Notes under the pieces: model-generated
Seen by the model: only the letters and a program-made list of their open reading frames with translations
What the model was told of the DNA's origin: nothing
Databases searched by the model: none
Position numbers and translations under genes: made by a program
Assembly (NCBI RefSeq): GCF_029852145.1
Contig: NC_079973.1
Span: 2,046,001-2,110,000 of the forward strand
Direction: 5' to 3'
Length of the DNA: 64,000 nt
From: Microplitis mediator
Taxonomy: Eukaryota > Arthropoda > Insecta > Hymenoptera > Braconidae
In this document: one piece after another, positions 35,039 to 49,187 of the stretch
Layout of the letters: each line of letters opens with the position of its first letter
Numbering within the stretch: the first letter of the stretch is position 1

Positions 35039-36018
35039 GTACACACGTGGCTTGTTTAATGGTAATTTCCCTCCCAAACATACACACACATTCACACACT
35101 CACTAGAACTTTGAATTTCAAATCTGTTTACTGCTCTAAATAATTTATTGTCGATTTAATTTATGCTGAGTTGGTAATTTTTTGTTTGAGATTTATTTCA
35201 ATTTAACTTTCAAGTTGTTTGTGTTACTTCGGTAATTACACGGCAGTTTATATTGAAATAACATTTTTTTTTAATGTTAAAAGGGTAAATTTATTCAGAC
35301 ATTTTATTAATTGATTGTCAGTCATAATTTGTACTAAAGCCGCTGGGTCAATAATTTTGGCAGCTGTCAAAATCACAATAGTATCAAGTGAAAATTTATT
35401 GTTAATTGATATTACTTGGTAATTATATACGACATTAAATAAATTATTGTTTTGCGTCAAGGATGCTCGAGTTTAAAGAGGATTCATTATAACGATAATT
35501 TATTTTGGCCAAAATTTTTGTATGGCTACAAATTAGGACGGCTGTATTTTTATAGAAATTTAAATTTGGCGACATTATATTTCATCATTATCCGATTAAA
35601 ATCTGTCATTATTACGGTCACTACTTGAATTTATATTTTTGTTACGCGGTCGTCGATATGCAACATGACGTAAAACATTTCAAATTAATTTAAATTACAC
35701 CCGTTTTAATTATTGATAACTAATTAAACCACTCGGTGCTATAAATTTTACGACTGGGTACTTTTGATAATTCAAATAATAATTTGTAGCAATAATTGAT
35801 GCAATTTCTATTCAAATTATAAATTCCGTTAAATTGCTAACCTAGTACTATCGATTTTAGAATTTCCGTTCAGAAGTTACTGAAATTCGACATTTTAGTA
35901 GATAATTTCATTAGATTTTCAGCGGTAATTCTAAAACCGGCAGTTCTACTTTAATGTTTACTTAAAATTTCCAATTAGAAAAAATTTGAATTTTTTTCTT
36001 ATTAGTTACTATACAGTA

Positions 36019-36601
36019 CACAGAACAAAAGGATTTCTTGGTGTAAGAAATTTGTACTCTTCCCAAAAAACTTTTTCGTACTGTAAATTGAAGACAAAAA
36101 ATTTTTAGGAGCGAAAAAAAAATTTATTTGAACCAAGAAATTTTTTCTCGTTCTAAGAAATATTTTTTTTTTAAATTTATATTTCTTGCGCCAAAAAAAT
36201 TTTTCGTACGATAAATTGATGACAAAAAATTTCTAGGAGCGAAAAAAAAAATTATTTGAACCAAGAAATTTTTTTGCTCGTCCTGAGAAATATTTTTTTT
36301 TTCAATTCATATTTCTTGCGCCAAAAAAATTTTTCGTACTATAAATTGATGACAAAAAAATTTCTAGGGGCGAAAACAAAAATTATTTGAACCAAGAAAT
36401 ATTTTCTCGTCCTAAGAAATATATTTTTTTTTTATTTATATTTCTTGCGCCAAAAAAATTTTTTGTACTACAAATTGATGACAAAAAAATTTCTAGGCGC
36501 GAAAACAAAAATTATTTGAACCAAGAAATTTTTTCTCGTCCTAAGAAATATTTTTTTTTTTCAATTTAAATTTCTTGCGCCAAAAAAATTTTTTTTCTGT
36601 G
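36019..36601. mobile_element. TIR element filled with a 130-bp tandem repeat
   Basis: Ends are CACAGAACAAAA and TTTTTTTTCTGTG, next to TA on both sides. The inside is a roughly 130-bp tandem repeat: ATTTCTTGCGCCAAAAAAAT recurs at 36181, 36311, 36440 and 36570. Each unit alternates ATTTCTTGCGCC with ACCAAGAAAT, so units are themselves partly inverted. A weaker relative is at about 40016-40200. Confidence 0.7.
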
Positions 36602-37410
36602 TAAGAATGCTCTTAACTAATTAATTTCTACAGACTACATTTATTTACTAATCATATATTTTGTTTAATGACGCGTATTATAAAATTTTCAAATAACGCT
36701 GACGTTTCGCAAGCGTCGCAGTTCTGAGGGTTGTAATTCAGACATTCTGTACTTATGAGTTTAGAACATTCTTCTGTATCTACTAGTTCTACTGCTGTAT
36801 AATTGGTTTGTTGTAACTATGATTCAGTCTAGAGCAACTGAAATAAAATTCTAGCAAAAATTAACACTCGAAATAGTTTAAAAACTGTTATCAAGAAACC
36901 GGGAAATAAAGTCGTATTAATTACATTGTAATTCACAAACTCAGCCCATTAATTCCAAAGTCATTTTAAAATAAATATGTCGGAATTTTCGTACCAGTGG
37001 AATTCAAACACTTTGAAATATTTTAAGTCATTGCAATGCTTGAGGCAAATAAATACCCAACTAAATACTCGAGTCTTAAGCTAACAAAGTAATTATTTCT
37101 TGAAAAAAATTTAGTTTTTAATTTTATGAAAATCCTTCATAATATTTACTATCGTTAATTGTAAAATATTGTAATGTAAAAGGGATTTAATTTAAAAGAT
37201 TTTAAGTACTTTCGTAAGAAGTAAAAAAAATTGTAATTAATTCATTTTTTATTCAAAAGAGTTATTAAAAATTTTTATTCAATGGTTTAGTACTGGACTA
37301 AAATTTAAAGAAACTTTTATTTTCGCATTTACTATTCACAGTAAAAGGTTTTAAAATTAAAAATATAAATTTATTAGTTTTAAGTGCCGGGCTGAGAAGA
37401 AAAATGAATG

Positions 37411-37710
37411 CACTGAGAGAAAAAATAACTTTTAGAAATATTGCATATTCTTCTTACAAAAATTATGCTATTGAAAATTTCCAATCTAATATATTTGTAA
37501 TGCAAAAATTTAAAGATTTGATTAAAAATCGTTTTATCAATCGAATAAATCCGAGATATGCTGATCTTTTTTTTTGGAGTACTACAAATAAATAACGATT
37601 TTCTTCTATCAATAAAATAATTCTTCAAAATAAATATAAAATTAATGGTCATAATTTTTGTTGGTCTACTTAAGAAAATGTTTCTACAAAAGTTAATTTT
37701 TTTTTCAGTG
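37411..37710. mobile_element. Palindromic MITE, CACTG ends
   Basis: 300 bp with ends CACTGAGAGAAAAAATAACT and AGTTAATTTTTTTTTCAGTG and an almost fully palindromic interior. The overlapping open frames on both strands here (for example 37820-37380) are a by-product of the palindrome. Confidence 0.7.
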
Positions 37711-38083
37711 TAAGATAAGAGACCCAGTACCTGTACAGTAAAAAACGAATCGTCGAAGTGTAAAAAAAAAACGTGGGTTAAAATTCTGAGTGTTGAATTT
37801 TTAACACTTTTGGGTGTCAATTTAACACAGTATTTATTTTTTGTGAACTGTCACAATCGATTGACTTTTTAACACTCAAAAATGTTATTTTATACGAAAG
37901 CAACACATTTTATGTTACTGTCAAATCAACACACGAAATATGTTAAAAATAACCTCGAGCATCACAAAAGAATTTTTGGAAAAATTTTTACTTTTAATAT
38001 ACGCGTGTAACTTTTTTAACACTCATCACATGTTCAAATAACATAGAAGTAAGTGTACGTTCGTTTTACACACGATGAGTGTT

Positions 38084-38401
38084 CACGGAGAAAAATGTTG
38101 GCTCGAAACCTAGCAATTTTTATTATGCTGTCGCCCAAACTTGAAACAACAAGTGAAGCATCCAAAAAATTATTATGCTCGTACGAAAAATTATTATGCC
38201 GTATCACAACTATTATAATGTATGGAAGTAATTGTCATAAAAGCTTATCGATAAGTTTCTCGCGCCTAGTAAGTATTGTAATACAGCATAATAATTTTTC
38301 GTATGAGCATAATAATTTTTTGGATGCTTCACTTCCTGTTTCAAGTTTGGTCGAAAGCTTAATAAAAATTGGTAGGCTTCGAGCCAACATTTTTCTCCGT
38401 G
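38084..38401. mobile_element. Palindromic MITE, CACGGAG ends
   Basis: 318 bp. The outer 24 bp are perfect inverted copies, starting CACGGAGAAAAATGTTGGCT on the left. ATTATGCTCGTACGAAAAAT occurs inside with its inverse. It interrupts a patch of TTAACAC repeats, so it is probably the younger of the two. The open frame at 38053-38442 spans it and is not a gene. Confidence 0.75.
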
Positions 38402-38814
38402 TTGATTTTGACGAATCCTTTTTTACACAGTTTAAAAATTAGTGTTAATTTAACACATTTTACTTGTTTCAAACAATAATACAGGTCTAAAACTTGTTGA
38501 GATCAGATAACAAATTAAACTTTAGTTAAATTTACTTGATGGTGTCAAATAATGGACACAAAATTTTTAACCAATGAACTTTTATACACAAGAACACAAA
38601 ATTTTCAACTATGTACTGTGCGATCACTCCATGTATTTGTATATATATATTTACCAAATTTCACTATATATAAATATACAAATACATGGAGTAAACGATT
38701 ACTAGTTCCCTGATCGGGTACTAGGTCTTTCACCTTCTGCATAATTTAAAAATTTAAATATCAAAAATTTATCCCGAAGATTTTAAATGAATTTTTTTTT
38801 TTGTTTTTTAACAG

Positions 38815-39004
38815 GTTACTTATTACGTAGTAAATAGTAACAGAAACGAAGGCAAAGATTACTTTGAAATCAACCGTGAGACTGGGGAAATATTTACCAA
38901 AATAATCTTCGATCGTGAGAAACAGGGCGCTTATGCTCTCGAAGTCGAAGCAAGAGATGGCGCGCCATCAGCACGACCTAATAGCAACGGGCAACCTAAT
39001 TCAG
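38815..39004 (+). CDS. CadN: CadN coding exon 12: EC repeat segment, last exon in window
   Basis: A 190-nt exon, residues 1256-1318 plus one base: VTYYVVNSNRNEGKDYFEIN, RETGEIFTKIIFDREKQGAY, ALEVEARDGAPSARPNSNG and QPNS. FDRE and EARDGAPS are typical EC motifs. Acceptor TTTTTTAACAG and donor GTAAGT at 39005 are strong. The next exon should begin with the VTKF/IRI-like strand and a D-NDNPP linker; I found no such sequence up to 64000. Confidence 0.93.
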
Positions 39005-42000
39005 GTAAGTTTATTTAATACTCTATATATTGCATTATTTAAAAGCAAAGTTGAGTTGAGTGAAATATAATAAAAATTAAATTTCCTTGGCTAAGAAGTA
39101 AATTAAATAAAATCATTGGAATATTGGTGGGATTTTTTTTACAAACTTTTCCATTTAAAGCGGAAATAAAATTACCGAATTTTACATTTGTACAAGGACG
39201 AATTAGTTTCACATTTAAATTTTCCTCAAAACGGATTTCTCTCGTTGGATTTTCTCACTAATTCCTCAAACTGGATTTAGTATGTTTCTCGGAATTACGA
39301 GTTTCGCCGTTAAACTTTTGTTGTTTGTGCTATTTTCACAGCAAAGTTTCTCTCAATGCTTTCATACCTCGCTTTTCAATGTCCGCTTTTCAAAATTAAA
39401 CCAAAAATTTTAATTCAAATTTACAAACTTATATAAATTAACACCGACTGAACTAAACTTATAACTCGTTCATTAGTTTAATTATTTACTAATGAACTGT
39501 CATGCCGACAATTATATTAATGATATTCGACACTTCAATATCCCAGTAATGAATATCAACTTACACCATTAAGTGAGTACGCAAAACAAATAATTACTAA
39601 AAGAAAAAAAAATTCCATTAAAATTGAATGGGAAAATAATGAATTACAAGCGAAACTTAATTCTTTTCTCGTTGTAAGGGAATCAAAATGAAAAAACTTT
39701 TTTTCATTTTAATAGATTGATTTTAAATTTAAATTTAAATTTATAAAAATAAAAAGCCATTATCACTTTAGTTTACTATTCAAGGATTTGCATTAACGAC
39801 TGAGTAAACGGTAAACTCAAAATTATTAAACGGAAGCTTAATGTGCAAACTTCACTGATCTGGCAATAATTCGTTAACTCTGAGATTAAATTTAATAAAT
39901 AAATTTTTTAATATTAAATTTCGGTCGTTTATTTTTTAATATTTGTTACCGTAAGCGATATTTAGCTTGGAAACAAGACTGTAATTTTTTTTTTTTATTT
40001 AAATTTATCCATACAGAAAGAAGGGATTTCTTGTCGCAAAAAATTTTTACTTGCCCTAAAAAATTTTTTTCTATTATGAAAAGAAAACGAAAATTTTACT
40101 GGGGCGAGAAAAATTTTCTTGTCAATTAATTTTTTCGAGTCCCAAAAAAATTTTGGTTGCATTTCGTAATTCAAAATTTTTCTTGCGCCACCCGTGTAAA
40201 AAAAATCATTGAAAAAAAATTGAAAGTGTTGACTATTCCAAACTTAAAAACGTGACACGACAAACATTTTTTCAAATTTCAATTCAAATTCAAAAAAGAA
40301 AACATTTGACTTAATATTTTTCGACTATTTTGTAAATTTTTTTGACTTTCCATTAAAAGTGATGAATTTTATCACTTTTTTTCAGTGGACAATACGGTCA
40401 GTAAAAACTGATTTTTATTTATTTCTGTCTTTTTTTTCTTCGCTTTCTTTAATTTGAATTTTCCAAAGTTTGAAAAACGTTCAAAAAAAGTTGATCGTTG
40501 TCATCTTTTAAAGTTTAGAGTCAACACTTTTTTGACCTTTTTTTTTACGGGCAAGAAATTCTTATTTTCTATGCACGCGATCTTATAAATAAGATACCGA
40601 TAAAATATAAATATGACACGTGAGCATATGATGGACGTGGTTTTATATCCAACTGTCATAGTTTACTAGAAGAAAATATCTGTAAAAAAACGTGGATGTT
40701 ATTTCCGAGTTTATAGCTCGTGTATATAAACACATATAGAATTTTTCTCAGTGTCACGAAATTTGATAGCTCCGATAAATCTGATTTGTTAGACGAAATT
40801 CGACAATAAAATTTGACCTTAAGATAAATTCTATCTAGTGCAGTAGAGAAAAAAATACAGTGATATAGCTTGAGATAACAGGGACTAGACCTATTACTAA
40901 ATAGGGCAACTGCGGCCTTGTTAGTTTATATAATGATGCATAAAAGTATTTGGTTGCGAAGTAAATACTTCTGAAATCCTATTGAAAAGTTTTGAATGCC
41001 ACGAAAAAGCCTGTCGCTCTGTCCGTTTAAATCTCGTTATAGGATCAACTGAGAAAAGTGGATATCGGTTTTCTCTGTTGACGTTATTCAATGCAGAAAA
41101 TATATAAGATAAAGACCCAGAGCTCAAAAAATAAAAACTACCGAGAAAAAACAAAATATATATCTCGAGATTATGTTTCTTATTAAGGGACTTTATTAAA
41201 AGCTTCGTGTATAAATATTCTGTTCTGCTGATTTTAAAAAATACTTTTATGAATATTTAAATACTTTTGAGTTTTTAAAATATTCATCAACTTTTCGCAT
41301 GATCGACTTTATTTTTAATACCCCCATTTATAAATGCATTAAATAAATATTTACTGAAAGTAAATAAAAATCCATAGATACGTTTTTTATCTGAATCACG
41401 ATGTAATGAAAAAATTTCTTTGCCGCGATATTCATTCATTGGTTTTATTTTATATTTTTACGGCCTTTAAAATACATTTATTAAATATTAACTCGAGTGT
41501 TTTATTTATTTATATTTTGATAAACAAATTTCGGTCGCTACTCGACAATAAATAAATTACTTATATAAATATTCATGGATTATTTATTTTATAATGACGA
41601 CAAATGGAGATCAATAATGATTTACTGTACAAATAATAATAATAATAATAATTTTATAAACGGTTTTAATAAATAAAAGCTGACATAAAAATAAACATAA
41701 ACGTAATCTACATGAGCAACTGCTATTAGTTTCGGTAAATTTTAATAACGCTGAGCATCTGCAGAGTGATTTATTTATATATATGTAGATAGTTTCCATT
41801 TATCGTAAATATAAAGTGTAGAGTATTGTGTAAAAACATGTGTACAATGGCTATGAATATCGGTTGTACGTCCAACGAAATTACTACTTTGATTCACGGA
41901 GAAATTCATCGAGAGACAAGTCGTTCAATGGCAGAAAAGGCTACACCAATTATCGGAAAATCCATAAAGCTTGTAGCCATAAAATTAATCTCAATCCCGA

Positions 42001-42309
42001 ACCAAATCCGGATTTACATTTTATTTTTTATTTCCGCTGGAATACTCAATTCTGTACGTCGAAATATTTTCAACAAAATCTACTGCGTGCTTTATAAAAC
42101 TTTTTAAAACCATTTACTTATTTTTTACACTCTGATTAACGTTATTATTTTATAACGTCTATGCACTGATAAATAGTTTGTATAATAGTGGGTTAGTTTT
42201 TTTTTTTTTTTTTAATGAAAGTTAATTATTTGAGATTCTTCAAGTGTAAATATAGAAGTGGAATTATTTTAAATACCGTCCGAGTGGATAATTTTTTTTT
42301 TACTGCAGT

Positions 42310-43247
42310 CACGGAAAGAAAATTATGGGATTTTTTGCTATGCATTATGGGAATAGTTCCCATAATGAAGTAGGAATTGTACCCATACTATTATAGGGAT
42401 GGTTCCCATAATATATGGGAATAGTTTCCATAATGGTATGAAAATAGATCCTATACCAATATGTGGAACCATTCCCATACTATTATGGAAACTATTCCTA
42501 TAGTGGTATGGGAATGATTCCCATAATGGTACAGGAACTATTCCAATAGCATTATGGGAACCATTTCTATAATATTATGGGAACGGTTCCTATAATTTAT
42601 GGTAATGATTCCTATAAAATATAGAGTTCATTCCTTTAAATTATAGGAACCATTCCTATAATTTTATGGGTAGAATTCCCATAATTATAGGAACTGTTCC
42701 TATAATTATGGGAAACATTCCTATAATTATAGGAACTGCTCCCATAATTTATGGTCATAATTCTTATGTTGGTATAGGAAAAAATTTTATAGAACTATGG
42801 AAATGGTTCCTATAATTTATGGTAATGATTCCTATAAAATATAGGGTTCATTCCTATAAATTATAGGAACCATTCCTATAATTATAGGAACTGTTCCTAT
42901 AATTTATGGTCATAATTCCTATGTTGGTATAGGAAAAAATTTTATAGAATTATGGGAATGATTCCTATAATTTATGGGAATGATTCCTATAATTTATGGG
43001 AATGATTCCTATAAAATATAGGGTTCATTTCAATAAATTATAGGAACCATATCTATAAATTATAGGAACCATTCCTATAATTTTATGGGTAGCATTCCCA
43101 TAATTATAGGAGCTGTTCCTATAATTATGGGTAGCATTCCCATAATTATAGGAACTGTTCCTATAATTTATGGTCATAATTTCTATGTTGGTATAGGAAA
43201 AAATTTTATAGAATTATGGAAACCGTTTCCATAATTTTCTTTCCGTG
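42310..43247. mobile_element. TIR element filled with short ATTCCTATAAT repeats
   Basis: Perfect 19-bp inverted ends, CACGGAAAGAAAATTATGG and CCATAATTTTCTTTCCGTG. The 900-bp interior is built almost only of short units such as ATTCCTATAATTATAGGAAC and TTATGGGAATGATTCC in alternating orientation, with larger duplications (for example TTTATGGTCATAATTC around 42748, 42904 and 43169). No open frame. Confidence 0.8.
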
Positions 43248-45830
43248 TTTTTAAATTATCTGCATAGAGCAATAATACTTAATATATATTTCCATTTATC
43301 AATTTTTTTTTTACTTTTTCCGAATCTTGGCTTATTGATACGGAAACCTATAAATTTAATTTTTTCCATCCAAATATATATGGATATAGTTTAATAGTAT
43401 GACTAAGCAGTATATCATTACAGTCTCAAAGTACACGAGATCCAAACTAAAACGATACGATAAAAGTACATCCAGATACTTGGTATCAAATTAAATCCTT
43501 TGAACGATAATAAAAATTTCCAATACTCTCACAAATAAAAAAAAAAAGAAAGAATTAATAGCCTTAAACTATTTCAGAAAAAGACGCGAGTTACTTTTTC
43601 TGTTATTATTATTTATTTTTCTTTGACAAAAATAAAAATAAAAATAAAATCAAGTAACAACATCCAAGTAGTCCCAAGTAGTAGTTAGTAAGTTGAAACT
43701 TTGGTCTGTTAGGTGCTCTTAAAGTAGTCAACAACTCTTGTAGCCACTTTGTGAAGTTTTTTTTTTGCTAGACCACAACCGCGGGTAGGAATTACTTTAT
43801 GACTTTATGGTGGAATTTAACATTTATTATTTATGATCTGACGTTTATAATCCGCTCGGTTACCTTACAGACCAATTAATATATTAAATCTTTATGGGAT
43901 TTGGCGCATAAGTTTGAATTTACTGGGTTTACGGTAAACTAATTTAATTAAACTGTTAAAAATTAATAAATACGTGCGATCAATTTGAATATTTTTTGAA
44001 AATTTCCTATCGGAAAATTGGAACTCCGCACGGAAATATGTACGCTGTCAAAAATCAGGAGGGAAACTTAAGTGATTACGGATTTTTTAAAAATTTGAAT
44101 TCATTTCGTCCCAGAGTTTTCACAAAAATCACTTCCCATACGAAGGAAATCGCATTTCTTTAACACGCAGTGATCTGGATTTTCTTTCACTCATATTCGA
44201 AATTTTAATACGAAAATAAACTCCTTTTAGAAGTGAATTTCACTCTGAGAGGATCAAATAAATAAACAGTCATCCGCTTCGTAGTTACTCCGCAATTTTT
44301 TTCAGTGTAGCAAAAAAATCTATGTAACATATATGCCTACGTAGATATCACCACATATATATCAACATATATGTCAATAAATTCGCAAAACTTATGGAAC
44401 ACATTTGTTTTTTTTGCACGTATGTATGTAATATATGTAGGATATAATTTTTGCATATATATTTTTTCACGCGGTTTACTACTTTATTATTCAAATTATC
44501 GCGGCGCGGTTTACAAATGAATTTGTTTGTTTATTTGAAATGAAATTAAAAAGAGCGGGAAAATGATTAAATATTAATTTGAATGTATAGGGATAGGAGG
44601 ATGGTATTTACGGCGTTATTTTGAAATGGAATTTAGTATTGTGGTGCAACACAAGCCTTTTACTCGTGGGAAATTAGTCCGTGCGCAAGTGCAGCTTACA
44701 TCAATACAGAATACCACAATTAATGTTAATCAAATTCATAACTTGAGTTTGCATTCTCGGCTTATTGGTTCGAAAATCCATAAATTTATTGTATTGTACT
44801 TAAACACCAAACTCATATAGACTCATACAGACAGCAAATATTTATTTTGTGAATCGTGATTATTTTCTATGCTTCTCGCGACAATAGAAATAATAACTAT
44901 AAATTCAATTTAAATTATCAAACTACTGCAGGAATATTTCATTGCATTGCTTTCACGAAAAATATACAGTTAAATAACTTTCAGTTCCATTTAGTATTTT
45001 ATCTCTGTAAATATTTCAGCGCAACAACTTTTTTCGGGTTCTCAAACATCCATTTATCAGGAACAATAGAATAATTAAATTGTTCGCGATAACGATTCCT
45101 TTTTTCACAAACTAATTAATACTGTAATCGATAAATTCCTTTGTTCAAGAATGCTGCTGACTAATTAATTTAGAGTTTACTATCATTAGACTCATGAATA
45201 TATATGTCAAGTTAATAAATTTTTATTTAATTACAAAATTAACCCGTCGAAAAAAAATTTGTCATTAAAAATTTAATTTTAAGCGGATCACTGCTTGCAT
45301 TTTTGATTCTCTGGTGTGAAATTCACTCCGAAATAGAGTTTATTTTATTATTTAAACTCTGAATTAAAGTAAATGCGGATTGAAATTTAATCTAGATCAC
45401 TCTGAAATCACTCTGCTGAAAAAAAACTCTCTTTTTATTCTGTGTGCAGACTGATTTTTTTTTTAAACTTCTGAACTATTAGTAGATTCGGATTCAAATA
45501 AAATTCGTAACCATTCCAAATTCACTCCCGATTTTCTACAGTGTAATAGAAAAAAAATGGTGACACGCTTAGATATCCATTGACAAAATATCCAGCAGAC
45601 AAAATATACGCGGATAAAAAATCTGTAGACAAAGTATCCGTAAAAAAAATTAAATTGATTAAATATTTGTCAATTTTTAGGATTTTCTGTCCGTAGATAT
45701 TTTATTGCACACACAAAATTAGTGAAAAAGGAGCGCTATCTTTTACACCATTTTATGCGTGGGTATATTTTTGTAATTGCAAACACACAAAATTCGTGAA
45801 AAAAGAGCGCTATGTTCACACCTATTTATA

Positions 45831-46464
45831 CACTGAGAGAAAAAACTGGTTTTCTGAACTATAAAGCCTCCACTATTACCCTCAGTTCAGATAACTACTA
45901 TATAGTTGTAAAATGTACGATGATATTAGTTGTTTTAACTGAGTTATAGTTCAATGAACAATGACAATAGCGAACGTTAAGTAAAAAATGGTATTCTTAC
46001 AACAAAAAAATAATGGAGAAAAATCCTTAGTTATATTCGTCGACGACTTACATGATGCTAAATTAATGAAATTATAATCGTACAATTGCTGAAACATTTG
46101 TGATTCTGCTGAAGTATAAGTTCTGAGAACTAATATTAAATAGTTACCACAACAAAACAAATGTTTAGTTAAAACTAATACTTTCAAATAATTTCGGGCA
46201 CTATGATATAGTTCAAGAAACTACTCTCTTAAATTTGAAACAGTGAAAATAGTGACTATTCACTGTTTACTAGTGAAAAGTATGTCACTAATTCAAATAG
46301 TGGCATACTTTTCACTAGCAATAAGTGACTATTCACTGCCAAATAGTGATTGTCACGCGATTTTCACTAATTCGTTTTTAGAGGGTAGAAATATTAGTTA
46401 AGATGACTATTTTTTCAAAGCCATTACTTTCTAGTGACCACAACCATGCACTTTTCTCTCAGTG
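45831..46464. mobile_element. TIR element, CACTGAGAGAAAA ends
   Basis: 634 bp, from CACTGAGAGAAAAAAC to CTTTTCTCTCAGTG, next to TA on both sides. Inside, TAGTGAAAAGTATGTCACTA-type words around 46250-46380 form several overlapping inverted repeats. Confidence 0.7.
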
Positions 46465-47884
46465 TATATGTATCAATCATATGTATTTTCGCATTAAGTA
46501 TTTAATGAATTAAATGATAAATATTTATAAAATATGAATTTTAACTTTCTTCTACTGTTATTTTAACTATGAAAATTTTGATCTGATCAATTCATATCTT
46601 TGGTATGTTCATTTTCCGGATATTCTGTCCGTAGATATTTTATTAATCGGATATTATTTCCGCGGATCTGTAATTACGCAACCGAAAAAAATTATAATTA
46701 ATATGGATAACAAATTTTTGGACTTTTTTCGTTATAAATCAAACCGTTGGTGTTAAACAAATAAAAAAATAACAAATTTACAGGGATTTTGAGTAGTTAT
46801 ATAGAGAAAATAATTTGATCATACTCAATCTATATCCACTCATCCGTCATACTCAACATTTAATACTTTAAAAACATATATGCGTACATAAAATATATAT
46901 ATGTCTATATAATATCTGTATGTACATATAAATGTGTGTGTATGTATATCGTCGTATCAATAAACTATTCAGAATATCTCGATTGACGTTGACGTACTGA
47001 TGAAATATTGGTAATTGAATTTCCGTAATTAAATTCTCCTTTATTAGTCGACTATATCGTCTACGTAGTTTATCATCTAGATACATTGGATTATTATTTA
47101 TTGAAAAATTAAACCCAGATATTTTATAAAACCCTCAATATCACTTAAATTAATAATTTCATTACAAACTTATGAAAACAGTAAACTCGAAAAAAAGTTT
47201 TAAATTATTTTCACCTAAAAAAATACCAAGTTGCTCCTTTTTTCTCTACTCCTTATCATCAACTTTTGCGAACTTGTTCATCACCTTTTCCACGACTTCT
47301 TTGAAACCATAACGCCTGAGGAAACTTTCATATTTCCAAACTTGATATACCGCGACCCAAACAAAGTAGGTTCACTTTGCTTACTTTAAAAAATAAAAAT
47401 AAAACGACAAAGTATAAAAAAAATAAACGAAAGAAACTTGTTCCCGAGCATTTATATTCTTTGAGTTGAAAGTACGTCTTTGTCAAAAGTGTTTTATTCT
47501 TACTTATCTTAATAACTTAACACATTTTATAAATAACTTTTTCGAAAAAGCTAACTCTGATTAAATCGTAACGTAATGACCGTGTAACTTGGGTATAAAG
47601 TATCCAATTACTAACGTTCACAAGTGTTTGAATTTTGAATATAAGTCAAACTATTAACAAGTGTGCAATTATAACTACTAATTACTTTATAGTTCCTTTA
47701 CATCCCTACTTTCCCGCCTTTTTTTAAAAAAGAAGTCTCCTGAACTTTTGTAATGAATATTAATTTTTTTACTTTAAAAACATGTTTCCAAGGAACTAGA
47801 ACTCTCATCAAATATTACACACTTATCACATTACATTTGAATTTTTTTAATCGAATGTTATGATTTAAAAATTTTTTTTATATT

Positions 47885-48405
47885 TTTCTCTGACACTTTC
47901 CTACAGAAATTCTATTTTCCGATTGCTAATTTTTCTACTTCGATAAAAAATTGTGAATTTACAACACTGAGACCAAATATCACACACGTAAATAATTCCC
48001 TATCATATCAGTAGCTTCTGATAGAAATATTCCTGTTATCAAAATTTATTTACATTTTTCTTTGACAGTTTCTTACAGAAGTTCTATATTTCGGTTACTA
48101 ATTTTTTCTTCGATAAGAAATTTTCGAAAATTTTGAATTTCTAAGATCGAGACCAAATATCACACACGTAAATAATTCCCTATCATATCAGTGGCTTCTG
48201 ATAGAAATATTCCTGTTATCAAAATTTATTTACATTTTTTTCTGACAGTTTTCTACGGAAATTCTATTTTCCGATTACTAATTTGTCTACTTCGATAAAA
48301 AATTGTGAATTTCCAACACTGAGACCAAATATCACACACGTAAATAATTTCCTATCATATCAGTGGCTTCTGATAGAAATCCTGATTAAAATTCATTAAT
48401 TTTTT
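47885..48405. repeat. Three-copy tandem repeat, about 175-180 bp unit
   Basis: GACCAAATATCACACACGTA recurs at 47971, 48151 and 48323, each time followed by a TCCCTATCATATCAGT-like sequence and preceded by TTCTATTTTCCGATT-like sequence. Copies are about 85-90% alike by eye. No coding frame is shared. Confidence 0.8.
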
Positions 48406-49187
48406 TTCTTTTATGATTTTTACCGAAAATTCCGCTCTCCGTGTTTCCAATAACGACTATTAGTTTTGTCTTTGAGGAAGTACCTGATGGGAAGTAAACT
48501 CGAAAAATAGATGATTGATACCCAATATTACTTAAATATAATAACGTTATGGTGGCATATTTAACTTAAGTGGGTATTATAATTACGTTATAGTAAATTA
48601 AGCAGAAAAGCCCTAAAACAGTTCTCTGGGCCAGAAAATTCACAATGCGGACAATCAACTTGTTACTACGACTCGGCACTTTGTGTAATTAATTTTCTGT
48701 TAATACCACAAACAATATTTTGACATTGTTCATAAACATCTGCTAAGTATACATTGTCCGCCGCCGCATACACATAAAATTTTCCAACAATACACTGGTA
48801 TTTGTGTAGAGAAAGAGAGAAAATTAGTATAACGTATACAATTAATATTGTTGAAGAGACAATGACCAAAGCGTATAAATAACACGCATGTGATTATAAA
48901 TTCGACAAATTCCCATGATGCTAAATGAATTGTCGTGAACAATAAATGCTCTTGGCATATTTCACGCCAGTAATTATTTGTACAGGCCAATGTATATCAA
49001 TGTGACATACCAGCGTGTACCTTTACCGCAAATTGTTTTAGAATGTTTTCCCAATTACTTTTCTCTATGAAACATTTCATTGCCTGTAATTACGTAATTT
49101 TGAAGATTAAAATCAAAACATTTAAATCGTATAAATTATACTCCCGCGTAACAAAATTTCAAACCAAAGTAATAATAAATTTTTTTT

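Larger units (their letters stand above)
35039..38814 (+). other. CadN: CadN intron 11
   Basis: A 3.8-kb intron with three separate inverted-repeat elements (36019-36601, 37411-37710, 38084-38401). The last sits inside a patch of TTAACAC / GTGTTAA words (37770-38460). 35040-36010 and 36610-37400 are AT-rich spacer without recognisable features. Confidence 0.65.

Noticed and set aside
37380..38442. Open frames over 37380-37820 and 38053-38442
   Set aside because: They cover palindromic MITEs and their near-symmetry; no protein family.
41826..42107. Open frames starting near 41826-41840
   Set aside because: Two overlapping frames of about 90 codons with no splice or family support in AT-rich intron.
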